A DNA stretch of 64,000 bases from DYFT01 sp041695085. Its GTDB lineage: Bacteria; Bacteroidota; Ignavibacteria; UBA10030. The position numbers and the translations under genes were made by a program. The stretch is from assembly GCA_041695085.1 (NCBI GenBank), contig JBGFRO010000047.1:62001-126000 (forward strand). The letters run 5' to 3'. Positions 31,766-39,962 of the stretch are shown here, piece by piece. Position 1 is the stretch's first letter; every line of letters starts with the position of its first letter. The notes beneath the pieces are model-generated. The model was not told the DNA's origin. It saw only the letters and a list, made by a program, of their open reading frames with translations, and ran no database searches.

Positions 31766-32980
31766 ATGAACCACAAGACTATTAAGGAGAAGCTCGCGTT
31801 CGTGAAGAAGGATCAACTTTTCCTGAGTGTCAGCGGCATTCTGTTTCTGCTCGTGACGGCGTTTGGGTTTTACGATTACTACACGCCGGAATGGCAAAGT
31901 TACCAGTGGGAGTTTCGTGATCTCGTCGAGGAAAAATTTGGGCCTGAGCGGGCGGCGTCGGTTCCAGCGGGACTTCAGCAGACGTTTGTGAAAGAGCTCA
32001 ACGTCATAGATCGATGCATTACCTGTCACCAAGGTGTTGAATGGAAGGGACTGGAGAACGCCCCGCACCCATTCCGCACGCATCCGAAAGAGATTTTAGA
32101 AAAGCATCCGATCTCCAAATACGGCTGCACGACGTGTCATGGCGGTCAGGGTTATGCGACGGAGATGCAAGCGGCGCACGGCTTCGTCGAGCACTGGGAG
32201 GAACCGTTGCTCGGTCGGGAGTTGGGCGAGTTTTACGTGATGAGCGACAAGAAAGCGTTGATGCAGATGAACTGCAATACCTGTCACCGCTATGACAAGC
32301 AGACGAAGGGAGCCGACTATATCAACCGGGCAAAGCAATTGGTGACGGAGAAAGGTTGCCGTGCGTGCCACGTGATCAACGGACGGGGTGGGACAGTGGG
32401 TCCAGATCTTACGTTCGAGGGAGAGAAATCGCCGGAGCAATTCAACTACGAGCGGTTTAAGGGCTTCAAATCGGAGTTCTCCTGGCAAGTGGCGCATCTC
32501 AAGAATCCAAAAGAGCTGGTGCCGGAATCGGTGATGCCCAATTTCAACTTCTCCAGCGCCGATGCCCAGGCTCTGGCGATGCTCGTGATGAGCTGGAAGA
32601 AGGCGAATATCCCCATCGACTACATCCCCGGCCATAACTTCCGGGACATTCCCACTCCGGAGGAAAAAGAGAAGGAAGAGCGAATGCTGAAAGGCCCGGG
32701 CGCCTTTTTCGTGAAGAAAAACTGCTTCGTCTGCCACTCGATCTCAACGTTAGGCATCGAGGCAGCTGCGCAGATCGGGCCGGATCTAGCACTGGCTGTT
32801 GAAGATGTACAATCACGGTTCGGTCGCACGCTGGATGACTTTCTTGCACGTCCGACCGGCACGATGGAAGTCGTGCTCTCGACGATGATTACGCTGACGG
32901 AGGAGGAACGCAAAGAGGCGATCGAGAAGCTGCGTTATGCGTACGAATTGAAACAGAAAGAACTGAAGGCGAAGAAGTAA
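31766..32980 (+). CDS. Membrane-anchored pentahaem cytochrome c
   Basis: The 404-residue product has one N-terminal membrane anchor (~18-37) and a periplasmic part with five CxxCH motifs: CITCH, CTTCH, CNTCH, CRACH and CFVCH. The fourth and fifth sit in class I-like domains with likely Met ligands (e.g. V-M-P-N-F after CRACH). It replaces cytochrome c1/f as the electron outlet of the Rieske/cytochrome b complex and probably feeds NosZ encoded just downstream. The charged C-terminus (K-E-L-K-A-K-K) is simple. No exact named family is recognised. Confidence 0.85.
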   Translation: MNHKTIKEKLAFVKKDQLFLSVSGILFLLVTAFGFYDYYTPEWQSYQWEFRDLVEEKFGPERAASVPAGLQQTFVKELNVIDRCITCHQGVEWKGLENAPHPFRTHPKEILEKHPISKYGCTTCHGGQGYATEMQAAHGFVEHWEEPLLGRELGEFYVMSDKKALMQMNCNTCHRYDKQTKGADYINRAKQLVTEKGCRACHVINGRGGTVGPDLTFEGEKSPEQFNYERFKGFKSEFSWQVAHLKNPKELVPESVMPNFNFSSADAQALAMLVMSWKKANIPIDYIPGHNFRDIPTPEEKEKEERMLKGPGAFFVKKNCFVCHSISTLGIEAAAQIGPDLALAVEDVQSRFGRTLDDFLARPTGTMEVVLSTMITLTEEERKEAIEKLRYAYELKQKELKAKK

Positions 32981-33049
32981 AGAATCCATTCTCAACAAAC
33001 CGAGAAGTTTTCCTCGGAATCGCAAATCAAAACAAGAAGGAGCACCACT

Positions 33050-34894
33050 ATGAAGAAACAACTTATGCTGCTCGGTCTCGCCATCGTCCTGACAGCGGTG
33101 TTTTCTGTGCTGATGGTGGGCTGCGGTGAACCCGAGAGGGGGCGCGCCCGATCCGATGTACAGGAAGCAGCGCTGAAGACATACGTGCAGCCGGGCGATT
33201 TGGACGAGTACTACATTTTCAAGTCGGGCGGTCACTCGGGTCAGGTCTACGTCTATGGCGTTCCCTCGATGCGCCACATTTCGACGATCCCCGTTTTCAC
33301 GCCGTATCCCGCGACCGGGTATGGATTCGATAAAGAATCGAAAGAGATGTTAGGCGGATTTACCTGGGGCGATGCACACCATCCTTCCATCAGCGAAACC
33401 AACGGCGATTACGATGGGCGCTGGCTGTTCATCTCCGACAACGCGAACAACCGGATGGCGCGCATCGACCTGCGCGACTTTAAGACGAAACAGATTTTGG
33501 GTCCCATTCCCAACGTCTCCGGCAATCACTGTTCGGCATTTGTGACCGAGAATACGGAATACGTCCTTGCCGGTTCGCGCTTCTCGATTCCTCTGCCCAA
33601 AGGAACTGTTGAGAAGATCGAAGACTACGCCACGAAGTTCAAGGGTGTTGTTGCAGGCATCGCTGTCGATCCCAAGACAGGCCATATGTCCCTTGGCTGG
33701 CAGGTGTTGATGCCGCCGTTCAACTACGACCTCGGCGACGCAGGCAAGGGTCCAAGCGCCGAATGGGGATTCTGGACCTGCTATAATGCAGAGCGCGCGA
33801 TCGGGAAGCTGGAAGTCACCGCCTCACAAAAGGACCGCGATTACGTTGCGGCAGTCAACTGGAAGAATGCAGAGAAAGCCATTAGGGACGGCAAGTTCAA
33901 AATGATCGGTGGTGTCAAAGTCATCGACCCGAAAGACGTCGAAGGCGTCGTGTATCTGTTGCCGGCGGGAAAATCCCCACACGGAGTCGATGTCAGCCCA
34001 GACGGCAAATACATCGTTGCGAGTGGCAAACTGGCCAGCATTACCACGGTCTTCAACATTGAGAAGATGCTCACAGCGATTCAGAAAAGAGACTTCACGG
34101 GGAACGAAGATGGCATTCCCGTTCTGAACTACGACAACGTCAAGGACGCGGAAGTCAACGTCGGCCTCGGCCCGCTGCACACGCAGTTTGACGACAAAGG
34201 CAATGCGTATACATCCCTGTTTGTTGAAAGCGCGGTGGCGAAGTGGAAGTTGGGAACGTGGGAAGTTGTCGATAAGATTCCCGTTTCCTACAACATCGGC
34301 CACCTCACTGCAGCGGAGGGGGATACCAAGAGCCCCGACGGCAATTATTTGGTCGCGCTCAACAAGCTGTCGCACGGCCGCCATCTGAGCGTCGGTCCGT
34401 CGCAGCCGGAAGCGTCCCAGTTGATCGACATCAGCGGTGAAAAGATGTCGCTGCTCTATGATGCCTTCACCGAGCCGGAGCCGCACTATGCACAGATGAT
34501 CAAAGCAGACAAATTGAAACCGATCGAGGTGTATCCTAAGGAGGAAAACAAACATCCAAAAGCGATCTGGGATATTAAAGACGCCAAGATCGTGCGAAAC
34601 GGCCGGAATGTGGAGGTCTCCATGGTCGCCGTTCGTTCCAGCTTCGACCCGTGGAAGATCGAAGTCAATAAAGGCGACAAAGTGACTATCTACATGACGA
34701 ACATCGAACAAACGACCGACGAACTGCACGGCTTTGGGTTGAACGAATACAACATCAACGTCGTCGCCGATCCGGGTGAGACGAAAGTGATCGAGTTTAC
34801 GGCGGACAAGGCGGGCGTCTTCCCGTTCTACTGCACGAACTTCTGCTCGGCGCTCCATCAAGAGATGCAAGGATACTTGTTGGTGAAACCGTAA
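33050..34894 (+). CDS. nosZ: Nitrous oxide reductase, clade II
   Basis: NosZ reduces N2O to N2 in the periplasm with CuZ and CuA centres. The 614-residue protein lacks the twin-Arg signal of clade I. Its Sec-type signal ends in L-M-V-G-C at residue 25, so it may be a lipoprotein. The seven-bladed propeller carries the CuZ histidines: D-A-H-H-P, G-N-H-C-S, S-P-H-G-V-D, P-L-H-T-Q, I-G-H-L-T and S-H-G-R-H. The cupredoxin domain has the CuA motif C-T-N-F-C-S-A-L-H-Q-E-M. AAGGAG lies upstream of ATG 33050. Accessory genes nosD, nosF, nosL and nosY follow downstream on the same strand. Confidence 0.97.
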   Translation: MKKQLMLLGLAIVLTAVFSVLMVGCGEPERGRARSDVQEAALKTYVQPGDLDEYYIFKSGGHSGQVYVYGVPSMRHISTIPVFTPYPATGYGFDKESKEMLGGFTWGDAHHPSISETNGDYDGRWLFISDNANNRMARIDLRDFKTKQILGPIPNVSGNHCSAFVTENTEYVLAGSRFSIPLPKGTVEKIEDYATKFKGVVAGIAVDPKTGHMSLGWQVLMPPFNYDLGDAGKGPSAEWGFWTCYNAERAIGKLEVTASQKDRDYVAAVNWKNAEKAIRDGKFKMIGGVKVIDPKDVEGVVYLLPAGKSPHGVDVSPDGKYIVASGKLASITTVFNIEKMLTAIQKRDFTGNEDGIPVLNYDNVKDAEVNVGLGPLHTQFDDKGNAYTSLFVESAVAKWKLGTWEVVDKIPVSYNIGHLTAAEGDTKSPDGNYLVALNKLSHGRHLSVGPSQPEASQLIDISGEKMSLLYDAFTEPEPHYAQMIKADKLKPIEVYPKEENKHPKAIWDIKDAKIVRNGRNVEVSMVAVRSSFDPWKIEVNKGDKVTIYMTNIEQTTDELHGFGLNEYNINVVADPGETKVIEFTADKAGVFPFYCTNFCSALHQEMQGYLLVKP

Positions 34895-34921
34895 CACTTT
34901 CCCATCCCGTTATCCTTTTGT

Positions 34922-35041
34922 GAGGTTGTGCAAAATGTAGGGCGAGAAGCCTTTTCGCCCACGTTGGTGTTGAGAAAACAATCTGAATTCCTCAAGTCTC
35001 GAACTCGCACATCACGTCGATTGAACTTTTTGCACAACCTC
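34922..35041 (+). repeat. MITE-like element, copy 1
   Basis: This ~120-bp unit is bounded by perfect 14-bp inverted ends, GAGGTTGTGCAAAA (34922-34935) and its complement (35028-35041). Inside is a hairpin core GGGCGAGAA-GCC-TTTTCGCCC. The core and flanks recur at 45868-45982, where the inverted ends have a different sequence. No coding capacity is seen. Confidence 0.7.
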
Positions 35042-35075
35042 GCAAGGGGTGGGGGTGACACGAAGAAGAGGATCT

Positions 35076-35717
35076 ATGCAACGGATGATTCAGAAAGCCA
35101 ATTCTTTTTTTGATACGCCGATCGACCTTCGTAGCCGTGTGCTGATTCTTGTCGCCGCGTTGATGTTGATCCCGACCTACTTCTTTCCACTCTGGAACAT
35201 GACGCTCTACTCCAACCAGTTCCCGGAAGGGTTGGTGTTGAACATCTATTCCTACAAACTGGAGGGCGGAAAATCTCCGTACCGCGACGACCTGAAAGAA
35301 ATCAACACCCTCAACCGCTACATCGGCATGAAACCATTGGTGGAAGATGACTTTACGGAGTTTAAGTGGATTCCGTTCGTTATCGGCGGCGTCATCTTAC
35401 TCGCGCTGCGCGTGGTGGTGCTCGGGAAGATGTCGAAGCTTGTCGACCTCTTCGTGCTCTTTACTTACTTCGGACTTTTTTCGCTCTGGAGTTTCTACCG
35501 CAAGCTCTATTTGTACGGTCACGATCTGGATCCGACTGCTGCGGTGAAGGTTCCCCCCTTCACACCGCCGATGTTCGGCCATCGGACGATGGCAAATTTT
35601 GAGGTCTACAGCTATCCCGACATCGGCTCATATTTCATGGCCATCGTACCGCTCTTTTTCATTGCGGCAATGTGGTTGTCGCGAAAGGCGTGGCTCAAAG
35701 AACGCAATGCAAAATGA
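35076..35717 (+). CDS. Four-helix membrane protein of the nos cluster
   Basis: ATG 35076 has AAGAGGAT upstream and is preferred over an in-frame GTG-proximal start at 35049, which lies at the edge of the repeat element. The 214-residue protein has about four membrane helices (~20-40, ~97-116, ~122-140, ~183-202). A large periplasmic loop lies between the first two, with N-x-Y-S-Y-K-L-E-G-G. Position directly after nosZ matches the small membrane protein (NosB) of epsilonproteobacterial and other clade II clusters, but homology is not certain. It overlaps the next gene by four bases. Confidence 0.65.
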   Translation: MQRMIQKANSFFDTPIDLRSRVLILVAALMLIPTYFFPLWNMTLYSNQFPEGLVLNIYSYKLEGGKSPYRDDLKEINTLNRYIGMKPLVEDDFTEFKWIPFVIGGVILLALRVVVLGKMSKLVDLFVLFTYFGLFSLWSFYRKLYLYGHDLDPTAAVKVPPFTPPMFGHRTMANFEVYSYPDIGSYFMAIVPLFFIAAMWLSRKAWLKERNAK

Positions 35718-36529
35718 CCATGCGCCTCCCCCAACCCATCGTGACACGTGAACACGGCTCCTGGGCAGTACTGTTCGTTCCCATAGCCATCGCTGTGGTC
35801 ATCGCCGACGGCATAACGTGGGATATTGCCCTCGTCATCATAGCAGCACTCTCTGCGTTTATGACGTATGTGCCTGCTCAGATGATCCTCCGTGATCGGT
35901 TTAGAACGAAGCTCGATTCGTCGAAGCTGCGGGCGGCAACGTTCTGGCTTATCGTGTATGCTCTTGTCGGATCAACAGCCGTTGTGCCACTTGCGGCAAA
36001 AGGGTATTGGAAGCTCCTTCCTCTCGGAATGTTCGCGGTCATCTGCTTTGCCTTGAATTTCGTTCTCACCCGTGTCCGGTCGAAAACGGTCCTGAGCGAT
36101 CTGGTCGCCGTTGCCGGCCTCACCACGGGCGCCCCAGCCGTCTTGTATGTCGCGACCGGAGAGTTTTCCGGAACGACGTTCTTTGTCTGGGTTCTCAACG
36201 TGCTCTTTTTCGGAAGCAGCGTCGTGTATGTGCACATGAAAATCGCCGCTACCGGCTTCAAAGGCGCCTCCCTGTCGTTGAAGCAACGACTGTCGCTGGG
36301 CATTCTAAATGTTGTCTATCATCTTGTTGTGCTCGGAATCGTGCTGTTGCTTGTGGTGTTTGAGTGCTCGCCAACTCTCTTGGCTATGGCATTCGTTCCG
36401 ATGACAGTTCACGCTCTCTACGGGACGCTCAAACTTTCAGCCCGCGTGCAATTCAAACGATTGGGCATGCTTCTTCTTGGTCACGCCATTCTCTTCGCGA
36501 TTGTCGTCAGTACGGCATCCTTGTCATGA
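35714..36529 (+). CDS. YwiC-like integral membrane protein
   Basis: ATG 35714 overlaps the preceding stop (ATGA). The ~271-residue protein starts P-I-V-T-R-E-H-G-S-W-A-V-L, the hallmark of the YwiC-like family, and has about eight membrane helices. YwiC lies next to the nar/fnr region of Bacillus subtilis, so a link to nitrate or N-oxide respiration is suggested, but its biochemical function is unknown. Here it sits between nosZ and nosD and overlaps nosD by four bases. Confidence 0.78.
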   Translation: MTMRLPQPIVTREHGSWAVLFVPIAIAVVIADGITWDIALVIIAALSAFMTYVPAQMILRDRFRTKLDSSKLRAATFWLIVYALVGSTAVVPLAAKGYWKLLPLGMFAVICFALNFVLTRVRSKTVLSDLVAVAGLTTGAPAVLYVATGEFSGTTFFVWVLNVLFFGSSVVYVHMKIAATGFKGASLSLKQRLSLGILNVVYHLVVLGIVLLLVVFECSPTLLAMAFVPMTVHALYGTLKLSARVQFKRLGMLLLGHAILFAIVVSTASLS

Positions 36530-37878
36530 ATCGATGGCTTACCATATTGTCATTTCTGGTGCTCATGGTTGTTGCCGCGTTCAGTCAGACGAACGATCTC
36601 CAAGCGCGCATTCAGCGCGCCCAACCGGGTGACACGCTCGTGGTTGCGACGGGGGTGTACGCGGGGAATCTTGTTCTGGAAAAGCGGCTTGTCCTTCTTG
36701 GCTTGGACAAGCCCGTGATTCGCGGTGAAGGGAAAGGAAGCTGTGTGTCGATCCTTGCGGACTCCTGTGTCGTCTCCGGTTTTGTGATCGAACGAAGTGG
36801 GAATGATTTAATGGCCGAAGACGCGGGGATTCTTGTCAAGTCCGACCGGAACCGCATCGCGCACAACGAGCTTCGCGATATCCTTTTCGGTGTTTACCTG
36901 CTTGAGGCGGACGAGAACGAAATCATCGGCAATGCCATTGTCGGGAGAAAGGAGATCGACTATGGCTCGCGCGGCAGCGGCATCCATATCTGGAACTCGC
37001 ATCGGAATGTCGTTCGCGGCAACAGCATCGAGCATGCCCGCGATGGCTTCTACATTCAATATGCCAATCATACACTGATTGAACGCAGCAAGGTCACCGG
37101 TACGCGTTACGGCCTCCACTATATGTACGCAGACTCCAATGCGTTTCGTTTCAACACGTTTACGGAGAACATCGCGGGCGCGGCGATTATGTATTCGAAG
37201 GAAATTACCTTCCGGCACAACATCTTCGCCCACAATCGTGGCTTTGCTTCCTACGGGATTCTGTTCCAGGACTGCAAAGGAATTATCGCCGATTCCAACA
37301 TCATCGTCGACAATGCGGTTGGCCTCTTCTTTGAAGCATCCTCCGGAAACCGTTTTGCGCACAACATCATCGCACGAAACGACGTGGCGCTGCAGATCTT
37401 TCAGAATTCTACGGGCAACATCTTCTTTGAGAATAACTTTATTGACAACCTGAGTCCCTTGAGCATCGTCGGCAAGCGGACGGAATCGCATTGGAGCTGG
37501 CAAGGCCGCGGCAATTACTGGAGCTCGTACGACGGGTACGACGTGGATGGCGACGGCATCGGCGATGTGCCGATGAAAATTCAAAATGTTTTCCATTATT
37601 TGGAAGGACGGTCGCCAAACCTCCGGCTCTATTTGTACAGCCCGGCATCTCAGGCACTCGCCGCAGCGACGCGGGCGTTTCCGATCATCAAGATCAATGA
37701 AGAGCTTGACACGGCGCCACTCATCCGGCCGGCTGACCTTTCCAGATTGCCCGCAGTGACTATGAGCGAGGGTACGCCGCGAGCGAACAAAGTCAATTTA
37801 GCGTGGGTTGGATTCGGGATCGGGTGTGGGGTGATCGGCATTTTCCTGGGACGATTAGTACGACGGGGTGGACGATGA
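36526..37878 (+). CDS. nosD: Copper-delivery/maturation protein NosD
   Basis: ATG 36526 overlaps the previous stop. The ~450-residue protein has a signal peptide (~1-21), a right-handed parallel beta-helix of CASH repeats (~50-370, many N-x-I and G-I-x-x-x-x repeats such as N-S-I, N-H-T) and a C-terminal membrane helix (G-F-G-I-G-C-G-V-I-G-I-F). NosD, with the NosF/NosY transporter, is needed for assembly of the CuZ centre of NosZ. It is followed directly by nosF (ATGA overlap). Confidence 0.92.
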   Translation: MNRWLTILSFLVLMVVAAFSQTNDLQARIQRAQPGDTLVVATGVYAGNLVLEKRLVLLGLDKPVIRGEGKGSCVSILADSCVVSGFVIERSGNDLMAEDAGILVKSDRNRIAHNELRDILFGVYLLEADENEIIGNAIVGRKEIDYGSRGSGIHIWNSHRNVVRGNSIEHARDGFYIQYANHTLIERSKVTGTRYGLHYMYADSNAFRFNTFTENIAGAAIMYSKEITFRHNIFAHNRGFASYGILFQDCKGIIADSNIIVDNAVGLFFEASSGNRFAHNIIARNDVALQIFQNSTGNIFFENNFIDNLSPLSIVGKRTESHWSWQGRGNYWSSYDGYDVDGDGIGDVPMKIQNVFHYLEGRSPNLRLYLYSPASQALAAATRAFPIIKINEELDTAPLIRPADLSRLPAVTMSEGTPRANKVNLAWVGFGIGCGVIGIFLGRLVRRGGR

Positions 37879-38606
37879 GTATGATACGGGTTGATCGATT
37901 CACGAAACGTTACGGCCATTTCACGGCGGTGGACAATGTCTCGTTCGAGATACGCGAGGGGGAGGTCTTTGCATTTCTCGGGCCGAACGGAAGCGGCAAA
38001 ACGACAACGATGAAAGCTATGGTGGGATTGAACATCCCGACGGCCGGAACAATTTTCATCAACGACATTGACGTCAACAAGCGGCCGAAGGAGGCAAAGC
38101 GATTCATCAGCTACCTGCCGCAGCGAGTGGTGTTTCCGGAAAATCTGACGGCGCGGGAAGTGATGCGCTTCTATGGCTCGATGCGAAAGCTCTCCAAAGA
38201 AGCTGCCGATCAGGCGTTGGCGAACGCACGTTTCAATGGGTTCTCCGACAAGCTCGTGAGTGAGTTCTCGGGTGGCATGGTGCAGCGGCTTGGGCTTGCC
38301 GTAGTGTCTATGCCCGATGCGCCGATTCTGCTGTTAGATGAACCGACGGCGAATCTCGACCCGCAAGGCGTGAAACGATTTCGAGACTTCATCCTCGAAC
38401 AGAAACAGCGTGGGAAAACGATTGTGTTCTCGACGCACCTGCTGCCGGAAGTCGAGCAGCTTGCAGACCGTGTCGGGATTTTCGTCGGGGGAAAACTTGT
38501 CGCGCAGGAATCCGTGGAGAATCTGCGCCGCTCATTTTTAGAAACAGGAACAATCGAAGACATGTACTTGCATTATGTGGAGAGCTACCAGCATGAAAAA
38601 CAGTAA
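37875..38606 (+). CDS. nosF: ABC transporter ATPase NosF
   Basis: This ~243-residue ATP-binding subunit has Walker A G-P-N-G-S-G-K-T-T (~39), signature F-S-G-G-M-V-Q-R-L-G (~135) and Walker B L-L-L-D-E-P-T-A-N-L-D (~155), then the H-loop S-T-H-L-L. It energises NosY and works with NosD in maturation of N2O reductase. ATG 37875 overlaps nosD by four bases; ATG 37881 is an alternative. The gene ends 14 bases inside nosL. Confidence 0.94.
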   Translation: MSMIRVDRFTKRYGHFTAVDNVSFEIREGEVFAFLGPNGSGKTTTMKAMVGLNIPTAGTIFINDIDVNKRPKEAKRFISYLPQRVVFPENLTAREVMRFYGSMRKLSKEAADQALANARFNGFSDKLVSEFSGGMVQRLGLAVVSMPDAPILLLDEPTANLDPQGVKRFRDFILEQKQRGKTIVFSTHLLPEVEQLADRVGIFVGGKLVAQESVENLRRSFLETGTIEDMYLHYVESYQHEKQ

Positions 38607-39048
38607 TTTGGTACTTCGTTATTGGTTATTCGTAGCGTTGGGATTTGTGGGATGTGCGGCGACGGAGATCAAGCCGGTCGACTTGTATCCCGAAGACCAG
38701 TGTGCGCAGTGCCGCATGGCGGTCTCGAATGAAGCCTTTGCCTCGGAGATCATTGCACAGAATGGAGAGGTGTTCAAGTTTGACGACCTCGGATGCCTGG
38801 AGAAATTCTTGAAGGAGAAATCGGGTCTTGCGGTCGCGGCGATGTACGTGAAGGATTACCAGACCCGCGCGTGGCTGTCGAAAGACAAAAGTGTGATCGT
38901 GCAGACGAGCTTGAAAACGCCGATGGGTTCGGGCAAAGTTGCCGTCGCTGATTCGGTTCAGGCGAAGCAATTAGTTGAGAAATATCCCCCAACCAACCTT
39001 ACAGAATCGGAAAGCTGCTCCTGCTGCAGCGTCGATGGAAGAAAGTAA
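38593..39048 (+). CDS. nosL: Copper chaperone lipoprotein NosL
   Basis: This ~151-residue lipoprotein has a lipobox G-F-V-G-C near residue 20. The N-terminal C-A-Q-C-R-M motif with Met after it is the NosL-type Cu(I) site. K-F-D-D-L-G-C and D-Y-Q-T-R-A-W are family signatures. The C-terminus is Cys-rich (C-S-C-C), which is unusual and could add a metal site. NosL delivers copper to apo-NosZ. It overlaps nosF and is followed after 78 bases by nosY. Confidence 0.93.
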   Translation: MKNSNLVLRYWLFVALGFVGCAATEIKPVDLYPEDQCAQCRMAVSNEAFASEIIAQNGEVFKFDDLGCLEKFLKEKSGLAVAAMYVKDYQTRAWLSKDKSVIVQTSLKTPMGSGKVAVADSVQAKQLVEKYPPTNLTESESCSCCSVDGRK

Positions 39049-39126
39049 AGATGGAGTGCACCTCGATAGTGAGTAGAATGGATACCATCAATCGAATTGT
39101 ATGATGGTGTTTACCGTACAACGTCT

Positions 39127-39957
39127 ATGGAACTGAGAATCATCACAGAAATCGCCCGCGAAGAACTGACGATCAACATCCGCAACAAATGGACACTGAT
39201 CTATGCAGGTGTCTTTAGCCTGCTGGTGGTCGGCATCTCGTATTTCGGGATGATGGCTGAGGGCTTTGCTGGAATGCAGAACTTCACGAGAACGTCGGCA
39301 AGCATTCTCAATCTTGTTCTGTATATTGTGCCTCTCGTTGCGCTCGTCATGGGCACGCTGAGCTTCACGGGCGACAAAGGTTCCACCGAGCTTCTCTTTT
39401 CTCAGCCGGTCTCGCGTGCCGAGGTTCTTCTGGGCAAGCTCCTGGGCGTGTTTTTCTCGATCATCCTGTCGACCTTGGTTGGATTCATTCTGGCGGGATT
39501 CGTCATCATTGCGGGCAGCGGCACCGATGGCATGAGCCGCTATGTGGCGTTCGTGGGACTGTCGCTTTTGCTCTCTCTCGTGTTCTTGAGCCTTTCCGTG
39601 GTGACGGCAACCCTCAGTCGGCGGAAATCAAAAGCGTTCGGACTCGCCCTTTTTCTCTGGTTCTTCTTTGTGTTGTTCTACGACCTTTTCGCCATCGGCG
39701 GCACACTCGTGTTGGAGGGACGGTCCGCAAACACATTCCTGTTCCTCTCTCTTTTTGGCAATCCGGTCGATATGGTACGCGTCGCCTCCCTCATCTCTCT
39801 GGATAATGTCACGATCTTCGGCGCGTCGGGGGCAGCGTTGGTGCGATTCCTCGGCGGTACTTTCTCCAGTATCGCGCTCCTGCTCTTCACGCTCGCGCTT
39901 TGGGTCGGCGCTCCGCTTCTTCTCTCTCATCGACTCATCCAGCGGCAAGACATCTGA
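39127..39957 (+). CDS. nosY: ABC transporter permease NosY
   Basis: The ~276-residue permease has about six membrane helices. The cytoplasmic signature G-S-T-E-L-L-F-S-Q-P-V-S-R follows the second helix, as in the NosY/ABC-2 family. It pairs with NosF. The usual order nosDFY is interrupted here by nosL. ATG 39127 follows a short untranslated gap. It is followed five bases later by an SUMF1-like gene, which probably shares the transcript. Confidence 0.92.
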   Translation: MELRIITEIAREELTINIRNKWTLIYAGVFSLLVVGISYFGMMAEGFAGMQNFTRTSASILNLVLYIVPLVALVMGTLSFTGDKGSTELLFSQPVSRAEVLLGKLLGVFFSIILSTLVGFILAGFVIIAGSGTDGMSRYVAFVGLSLLLSLVFLSLSVVTATLSRRKSKAFGLALFLWFFFVLFYDLFAIGGTLVLEGRSANTFLFLSLFGNPVDMVRVASLISLDNVTIFGASGAALVRFLGGTFSSIALLLFTLALWVGAPLLLSHRLIQRQDI

Positions 39958-39962
39958 CGTCC

